This document shows positions 58,206-64,000 of a stretch of 64,000 bases of DNA, piece by piece. A program made the translations under genes and the position numbers. Location of the stretch: assembly GCA_028150825.1 (NCBI GenBank), contig JAOGIM010000007.1, forward strand, positions 1 to 64,000. The letters run 5' to 3'. The stretch comes from Paracoccaceae bacterium (GTDB taxonomy: Bacteria > Pseudomonadota > Alphaproteobacteria > Rhodobacterales > Rhodobacteraceae). How positions within the stretch are numbered: position 1 is the first letter of the stretch; every line of letters begins with the position of its first letter. The notes beneath the pieces are model-generated. The model was given only the letters and a program-made list of their open reading frames with translations, was not told the origin of the DNA and searched no databases.

Positions 58206-59650
58206 TATATGGCTCTCCATTTTCGATCATCACGATGCAAGAGCATCAATGCATCATCGGGCCCAGAACTTCCTGCTTCATAGGGTTTTGGAACGTCGTT
58301 TCGGTCCTTCCATCCTTCGATAATAGGATCGCTCCATTCCCAAGCAGCCTCAACTTCGTCACCACGCATGAACAACGTTTGATTGCCTCGAATGACATCC
58401 ATAATCAAGCGTTCATATGCGTCCGGCACCCCTTCCACTGCCGGGCCGAGCGCCTCTGAAAACGTCATATCCAATGGCACAGTAATCAACCGCATACCAC
58501 CAGGACCAGGCTCTTTAATTGTCATGTCCATCGTTATACCCTCGTCAGGTTGTAATCTGATGACCAGAGCATTTCGATGCGTACCTGCCTCGCTGCCAAA
58601 AATCGAATGTGGAGGCTGTTTGAATACAACTGCGATCTCGGAACAACGTGACCGTAGACACTTTCCTGTCCGCATATAAAATGGCGTCCCGGCCCATCTC
58701 CAATTTCTTACTTGAGCCTTGATCGCAACATAGCTTTCCGTTCTGGACTTAGCGTCATTGGCATGTTCTCGATATCCAAGGCTGTCAGAAGAGGCATCAT
58801 ATTGGCCCCGCACGATATGATGCGGGGGAACATTATCCAAAGCACGTATGACTTTCAGTTTTTCGTCACGAACTGCATCAGGGTTAAATTGAGCCGGTGG
58901 CTCCATTGCGATCAGACACAACAGCTGCATCAGATGATTTTGAACCATATCCCGCATTGCACCAGATGTATTATAATACTCACCACGGCCCTCAACATCG
59001 ACTTTTTCAGCCACAGTTATCTGGATATGGTCAATGTATTGAGAATTCCAAAGCGGTTCAAAAAGCAAATTACCAAATCTGACAGCCATCAAATTCTGTA
59101 CAGTTTCTTTGCCCAGATAATGATCGATCCGGTATATCTGATCTTCTGAAAAATGCGTAGCCAAAGTTGAATTTAAAATCTTGGCACTTTTCAAGTTTCG
59201 GCCAAAGGGTTTTTCGACCACAATCCGACTATCGCACAAAGCAATTTTGTGTTGTTTCAAACGCTCCGCTAAAGCGCCAAAAAGCGCCGGCGCCACAGAA
59301 AAATAAAACGCACGCACGGGCCCGTCACGCATGCTTTTAGAAAGCTCTAACCATCCAGTATCGCCAGTGGCGTCAATGCGTAGGTAAGTCACTCTCTCAA
59401 GAAAATCAGACAACAATTTTTCATCTACAATGCTACCGCTAATTTCCAAAATCGCAGTCTTTACGAGATCCCGATATCCCATATCGTCCATTTCTGCTCG
59501 CGCAGCACCCTTAATTAACGCCTCAAAGGGCATCTGCCCCGCGACAAACCGGCGAAAAAGCCCCGGCAAAATTTTGCGCTTGGCAAGGTCACCAGTGCCA
59601 CCAAAAATGACCAAATCAAAGGGATCAACTGGAATAACTCGTGAGGCCAT
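58205..59650 (-). CDS. zwf: Glucose-6-phosphate dehydrogenase
   Basis: Zwf oxidises glucose-6-phosphate with NADP. The 481-residue protein has the coenzyme motif IFGGTGDLAKRK at residues 15-26 and the active-site RIDHYLGKETVQNL motif, with full length. It is the first gene of the zwf-pgl-pgi operon. The 174 bases between its start and the radical SAM pseudogene should hold its promoter. Confidence 0.97.
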   Translation of the reverse strand: MASRVIPVDPFDLVIFGGTGDLAKRKILPGLFRRFVAGQMPFEALIKGAARAEMDDMGYRDLVKTAILEISGSIVDEKLLSDFLERVTYLRIDATGDTGWLELSKSMRDGPVRAFYFSVAPALFGALAERLKQHKIALCDSRIVVEKPFGRNLKSAKILNSTLATHFSEDQIYRIDHYLGKETVQNLMAVRFGNLLFEPLWNSQYIDHIQITVAEKVDVEGRGEYYNTSGAMRDMVQNHLMQLLCLIAMEPPAQFNPDAVRDEKLKVIRALDNVPPHHIVRGQYDASSDSLGYREHANDAKSRTESYVAIKAQVRNWRWAGTPFYMRTGKCLRSRCSEIAVVFKQPPHSIFGSEAGTHRNALVIRLQPDEGITMDMTIKEPGPGGMRLITVPLDMTFSEALGPAVEGVPDAYERLIMDVIRGNQTLFMRGDEVEAAWEWSDPIIEGWKDRNDVPKPYEAGSSGPDDALMLLHRDDRKWRAI

Positions 59651-59824
59651 AGTCTTATCTTCCTCTCAACTAGGGAAACATTAGCCGAAGAAAAACAGCC
59701 ATCATACCCAGTAATTTGTTAGCGCTATCAGATATTCAGGGTGTTAACGAAATTCAATTTACATGTACATAAGAAATTTTGAGTAACAAATATGCCATTT
59801 TCGTAAAAATATCTTCATATATGG

Positions 59825-60811
59825 ATGAAATACATTAAGATATTTTTATATGTAATGGTTATAAATATTGCGCAAAGCCAAATCGCCAGTGGTAAATTCA
59901 ACAATAGCGTCACGACGTGGGACGGATCGCAACGTGCATATGTAAATTTCGATGGCCTAAGGACACTTTGGTTCAATACAGGCTCACTTTGCAATATTGC
60001 ATGTCAAAATTGCTATATCAAAAGCTCGCCACAAAACAACAGCCTGATATACCTTAGCCAAGATGATGTGAATGAATTTCTGCACAAATTATGTAATGAT
60101 GGTCATGACACTAAAGAGATCGGGTTTACGGGTGGTGAGCCCTTTATGAACCCAGAAATAATCCCGATGACTCAAAGCTGTTTCCAAGAAGGCTATTAAG
60201 TGTTGATGCTGACAAATGCAATGCGCCCAATGATGCGGCCAAGAGTACAAAAAGCACTGTTAGAATTGCAAAATTCTTTTAATGACCAGCTGACACTTAG
60301 GATTTCTTTAGATCATTGGTCGCAAGTCATACACGATAAGGAGCGCGGCAAGGGCAGCTATGACCAAACTCTCAAAGGCATGCGCTGGCTGAGTGAAAAC
60401 AGATTCAATATGACGATTGCCGGACGCGCTTTAAAGGCCGAAAAAGGGAAGGATTTTTGACAAGGGTATGCAAAGCTGTTTACTAAACAATGCTTTGACA
60501 TAGATGCGTTCAATCCGTCAAAAACTGTGCTCTTTCCTTAGATGGATGAATCCGCCTATGTGCCAGAGATCACAACTGCATGCTGAAGTATTTTGAGCAA
60601 AAACCCAAAGACTATGATGTGCAGTTCATCGCGGATGATCGTCAAACGCAAAGGCGATACAACACCGCGTGTGATCGCCTGCACTTTATTGCCCTATAAA
60701 CCTGAATTTGAACTTGGAGAACCGCTGCAAGATGAATCCTAACTCGTTTTTCTCAATCACCCCCATTGCGCCAAATTCTGTGTCTTGGGTGGGGCAACCT
60801 GTTCCGCCTAA
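59825..60811 (+). pseudogene. Radical SAM protein inactivated by five nonsense codons
   Basis: A single frame over 987 bases encodes a recognisable radical SAM protein: CNIACQNCYI (CxxxCxxC), GFTGGEPFMNPE, LTNAMRPMMRP, LRISLDHWS, a C-terminal MMCSSSRM cysteine segment, YKPEFELGEPL and CAKFCVLGGATCSA. It is interrupted by in-frame TAA 60197-60199, TGA 60458-60460, TAG 60539-60541, TGA 60584-60586 and TAA 60740-60742, with no frameshift in between. The position of the fourth stop is Trp in proteins of this type (TACWGIL). The pattern is decay by point mutation. Without the stops it would be about 328 residues, like peptide- or SPASM-type radical SAM proteins of Roseobacters. Confidence 0.88.
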
Positions 60812-60829
60812 AGAAATATTCACACTAAA

Positions 60830-61645
60830 AGCTGGTGGACCCTCGCGCTCAATGACACACTTACTGGTTTTGACGACTAAGCGGGTGTGGCCTCAGCGTT
60901 TGCCATCGCAAATCCCAAACATGAAGACGAAATGATCTTACCCGCTGTCCAAGGCACAATTCGGGTCATGCGGGCGGCAAGAATGATTAGTTCAAGTGCG
61001 TGATCATGATAAATTCAACACTCTCCACAATCGACATCATGAAAACAGGACGCTTTGGGCCAGAAGATAGGACAAATGTTAGCGCACCCAAAATCAGCAC
61101 CTACATCAAAAGCAAAACGTTTGCGGAAAAAGTGGCTTGAGGTTTTGTCACAGCTCAGGAAGATAAGGGATCAATGCAACTAGAGGTCCTTTCACCCGCG
61201 GTGTATTCAGACCGCCTTTGAGATCCGATATCGCAGAGCAGACAATCCTCGTTTTGCTTAAAAGCTGCACGCCTATATGCCAATGGTGCCAAAAGTCGCA
61301 TTTCCAATTGTAGATGCGCTCAAATTTGTCAATCTATACGTGAAAGCAATAACCCATCGAAAGGCAGCTAACCATCATTTTATCGCAGCAAAGGCTGATC
61401 CGTTTGGATTTCAAACTGTTGCGAAAATCCCCAAAGGCAGAGCCTACAAAGATCCAAGGAGTACGTGTCAAACCATATTTTTTTAAAGCTGATAGCCTAG
61501 TTTGACGGACAAGTCGAAGGTATGCGGGCTTAATTGGCAAACATATGACTACAGAAAATTTCAACACCCGCAGCATTTTTGACTGGCCCCCAATCCCGTT
61601 CGAAAAGTCGGTGTTAGGCTCTACCATCGCCATAAAAGCCCTACA
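60830..61645 (+). pseudogene. Decayed NAD-dependent epimerase/reductase
   Basis: Fragments in several frames match the dihydroflavonol-4-reductase-like epimerase family: ANPKHEDEMILPAVQGTIRVMRAA (60881-60985 region), STYIKSKTFAEKVA followed by TGA at 61138-61140 where the family has Trp, MPMVPKVAFPIVDALKFVNLYVKAI from 61277, and IFDWPPIPFEKSVL near 61570. An in-frame TAA is at 60878-60880, and frame changes occur at about 61000 and 61270. The N-terminal Rossmann motif is missing. The gene follows the radical SAM pseudogene by a few bases and probably shared its operon. Confidence 0.65.
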
Positions 61646-62124
61646 ATTCCGCAAGGTTTGTAAGTGCTATTTGTCACCTTTCGAAGAGAAATTGATGCGG
61701 ATAAAAGGTAACTAGACTTGGAAAAGTCGGGAAGTTCTTAGATGACCACCACCTAGCGCCTATCTCCCGAAGGTGAGCCGTCGTCACATGGTATGAATTT
61801 TCAAGTAAGGCGATTTGGTGGTAGCCGGCTATTGCCTTGAGGTTCAAGCTGGTTGTTCCCAGTTTTTGACCTCAGTCAGACCTGAGATGATTATTTGCAG
61901 TTTCCTTAGCGAATAATTAGGTTTCGAAGTCATCTGCGAATAAAGAACATCATTTAGGATTCGAAATAAGAAAGTTAACGGAAAATAACCTATAAAACCC
62001 ACTCCTTGGGCCAGTTTTATTGGTAGCACTATAAATAACTGAACTCCCCACTGATTGGTAAAACGCTCAAAATCTCAGACCACCCCATTGTGACTTAGAG
62101 CATCAAACTCAGTACCTCGCAGTC
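61646..62124. other. Gap between pseudogenes and anmK
   Basis: No gene or convincing remnant is visible in about 480 bases. It continues the eroded stretch that starts at 59.8 kb. Confidence 0.5.
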
Positions 62125-63219
62125 TTACCCAGAGGATAAAATACCCCCACTGGTCAACATGGCGACCCCAGTTGTGGTTGGGCCTGACGTGGGAAGGCCC
62201 CGCGCAACGCGCATTGCCAGATAGGCAAAGGCCTGAGCTTCCAGCATATCACCATCCAGACCGACCTCTTCGACTGGAACCACAGGACAGGCAGCGCCAG
62301 CAGCGATCATCTGCATCATCACTGGGTTGTGCCGCCCGCCTCCAGTGACAAGAATTCGCTCAGGAAGCCTAGGACAAAATTCTAGTGCACTAATAACGCT
62401 CGTGGCGCATATGGCCGTCAAGGTCGCCACTGCATCTGCATTGCTACATTCCTTTACCAGATCGAGCATCGTCAAAAAGGCATTTCGATCAAGTGATTTT
62501 GGCGGAATTTTACGAAAATAAGGATCGCGCAGGAAGACTTCGAGCGCACCGTCCAGAACCTGCCCTTTGGCCGCAATTGTCCCACCTTTGTCCATATCCA
62601 CGCCAAGGCGCGCGCGCATCATGTCATTGATCGGGGCGTTTGCCGGACCAGTGTCAAAAGCCAAAAGCGCGTCTTGATCTTCGGGCTTGTTCTTACTTGG
62701 ATCGATCCACGTCAGATTGCCAACCCCACCAAGATTAAGAATGGCCACAGGCGCGTTTGCCGCAATCCATTTCGCACAGGCAAAATGAAAAAACGGTGCC
62801 AGCGGTGCCCCTTCACCGCCCAAGCCAACATCTACACTGCGAAAATCCCAAGCTACAGGACGGCCAAGTGCATCGGCCATGGCCTTCCCGTTGCCCAATT
62901 GATGCGTACGCTGTGATTTGGGATCGTGGGCCAGCGTTTGGCCATGAAATCCGAAAAGCGCAGCCTGAGGAAATTGTGACAGGATGGCGATATGCTTACG
63001 GTGAATTATGTCGCGCGCTGTCTCCAGCCCCTCCTCATCGGCCCATTTGCCAAGCACCTTGTGCAGCATCTGTTTTTCTTGTGCCGAATATCCAGAATAA
63101 CGCGTTGGCCCAAACTCGAAAATATCTTCACCATCCGTGGTAATTTGAGCACCATCCACACCATCCAACGATGTTCCAGACATGGCCCCTACACAAATGG
63201 TTGGCTTTTTTGTAAACAT
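62125..63219 (-). CDS. anmK: Anhydro-N-acetylmuramic acid kinase
   Basis: AnmK phosphorylates and opens 1,6-anhydroMurNAc released during cell-wall recycling. The 364-residue protein has the N-terminal [14 protein letters not shown] motif, [37 protein letters not shown] and the C-terminal [14 protein letters not shown]. It is divergent from tyrS, with 63 bases between the starts, an arrangement common in alphaproteobacteria. NagZ of the same pathway is at 42 kb. Confidence 0.96.
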   Translation of the reverse strand: MFTKKPTICVGAMSGTSLDGVDGAQITTDGEDIFEFGPTRYSGYSAQEKQMLHKVLGKWADEEGLETARDIIHRKHIAILSQFPQAALFGFHGQTLAHDPKSQRTHQLGNGKAMADALGRPVAWDFRSVDVGLGGEGAPLAPFFHFACAKWIAANAPVAILNLGGVGNLTWIDPSKNKPEDQDALLAFDTGPANAPINDMMRARLGVDMDKGGTIAAKGQVLDGALEVFLRDPYFRKIPPKSLDRNAFLTMLDLVKECSNADAVATLTAICATSVISALEFCPRLPERILVTGGGRHNPVMMQMIAAGAACPVVPVEEVGLDGDMLEAQAFAYLAMRVARGLPTSGPTTTGVAMLTSGGILSSG

Positions 63220-63282
63220 TATCTTTTCCTTGGGTGGCTAAGCACCTATAGGAATGACTGAACAAACCGAACTGGGCAAGAG

Positions 63283-64000
63283 ATGACCTTTACGCCAAAA
63301 TCCGATTTTTTGAATATTATGATGGAACGTGGCTTTGTTGCGGACTGTACGGATTACTCGCGTCTGGACGATGCTTTGCTGGACGGCGGTATGCCCGCCT
63401 ACATCGGATTTGACGCAACGGCCACGTCTTTGCATGTGGGCAGCCTGATCCAAATTATGATGTTACGCTGGCTACAAAGAACTGGGGGGCGTCCAATCAC
63501 GCTTATGGGCGGCGGAACGACAAAAGTCGGTGACCCAAGCTTTCGTGCCGATGAACGCCCTTTGCTAACGCCTGAAAAGATTGATGACAACATCGCTGGA
63601 ATTAGGCAGGTTTTTTCTGCTTACATGACCTATGGGGACGGTCCGTCCGATGCGCTGATGATCAACAACGCAGAGTGGCTAGACGAACTGAACTATCTTG
63701 AATTCCTACGCGATATCGGACGGCATTTTTCGGTCAACCGAATGCTCAGCTTTGAAAGCGTCAAATCGCGGCTTGATCGCGAACAGTCGCTGTCATTTTT
63801 AGAGTTTAACTACATGATCTTGCAGGCTTATGATTTTTTTGAGCTGCACAAACGATATGGCTGCATGCTACAAATGGGTGGATCGGATCAATGGGGCAAT
63901 ATTATCAATGGTATCGATCTAACACGTCGAGCAATGGACGGTCATATATTTGGCCTGACAACACCACTTTTGACGACATCCGACGGTAAGAAAATGGGTA
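63283..64000 (+). CDS. tyrS: Tyrosyl-tRNA synthetase, 5' part
   Basis: The gene starts at ATG 63283 and runs off the window end after 239 codons without a stop. The class I HIGH motif appears as HVGS at residues 51-54, preceded by [18 protein letters not shown] and the DGKKMG start of the KMSKS-type loop are at the end of the available sequence. The lysine-rich loop continues outside the window, so completeness cannot be judged. Confidence 0.95.
   Translation, partial: MTFTPKSDFLNIMMERGFVADCTDYSRLDDALLDGGMPAYIGFDATATSLHVGSLIQIMMLRWLQRTGGRPITLMGGGTTKVGDPSFRADERPLLTPEKIDDNIAGIRQVFSAYMTYGDGPSDALMINNAEWLDELNYLEFLRDIGRHFSVNRMLSFESVKSRLDREQSLSFLEFNYMILQAYDFFELHKRYGCMLQMGGSDQWGNIINGIDLTRRAMDGHIFGLTTPLLTTSDGKKMG

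Noticed and set aside
59825-61140. TGA read as Trp or another recoding explaining the interrupted radical SAM and epimerase genes
   Set aside because: TAA and TAG interrupt the same gene, and moaA in this window ends normally with TGA, so a genetic-code change does not fit.
1-64000. CRISPR arrays, IS elements, prophage or rRNA
   Set aside because: No spaced direct repeats, transposase motifs, phage structural genes or rRNA segments were seen on reading through the window.

Overview
The window looks like a chromosomal segment of a low-GC marine alphaproteobacterium of the family Rhodobacteraceae (Roseobacter group). The basis is protein character and gene order read by eye: murB-ddl-ftsQ-ftsA-ftsZ-lpxC-bamD-recN, DUF177-rpmF-plsX-fabH-ihfA-merR, scpA/scpB-nagZ-SPOR-argS-dgt, zwf-pgl-pgi, a double-length dCTP deaminase and a single-cysteine DksA. 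Base composition is moderate over most of the window and clearly AT-rich over the first 4 kb. No species is claimed.

Layout. 0.3-3.9 kb is an AT-rich accessory island: metallophosphoesterase, TagD-like cytidylyltransferase, LicD-type phosphotransferase and a convergent glycosyltransferase, together suggesting phosphodiester decoration of a surface glycan. 4.1-5.7 kb holds a lipoprotein and moaA. 6-15 kb is a peptide-uptake locus: a divergent binding protein/permease operon against a fused two-domain ATPase, argE and an M20 amidohydrolase. 15-16.4 kb is a broken DUF3422 gene. 16.5-19.5 kb is pntAB. 20.1 kb is kynureninase. 21.4-31 kb is a cell-division and envelope block. 31.7-39.3 kb carries an ABC-F protein, ornithine-lipid synthase OlsB, BamE and the L32/fatty-acid block. 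39.3-47.8 kb carries tRNA-Pro(GGG), dCTP deaminase, ScpAB, NagZ, a SPOR protein, ArgS, Dgt and an A-type Fe-S carrier. 48-51.6 kb has xthA, a wrecked EamA/DMT transporter, a flavin monooxygenase and dksA. 51.7-55.9 kb is a MoxR/VWA pair separated by 1.2 kb, with a 54-residue membrane protein and an M48 peptidase. 55.9-59.7 kb is zwf-pgl-pgi. 59.8-61.65 kb is two adjacent pseudogenes, a radical SAM protein and an NAD-dependent epimerase/reductase. The window ends with anmK and the 5' part of tyrS.

The core functions fit together as envelope growth (division, lipid A, Bam, peptidoglycan precursors and recycling), redox supply (zwf, pntAB) and peptide uptake and processing. The two less ordinary aspects are the AT-rich phospho-decoration cassette and at least four genes inactivated by nonsense or frameshift lesions with no insertion sequence in sight. 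No CRISPR array, prophage, IS element or rRNA was seen.
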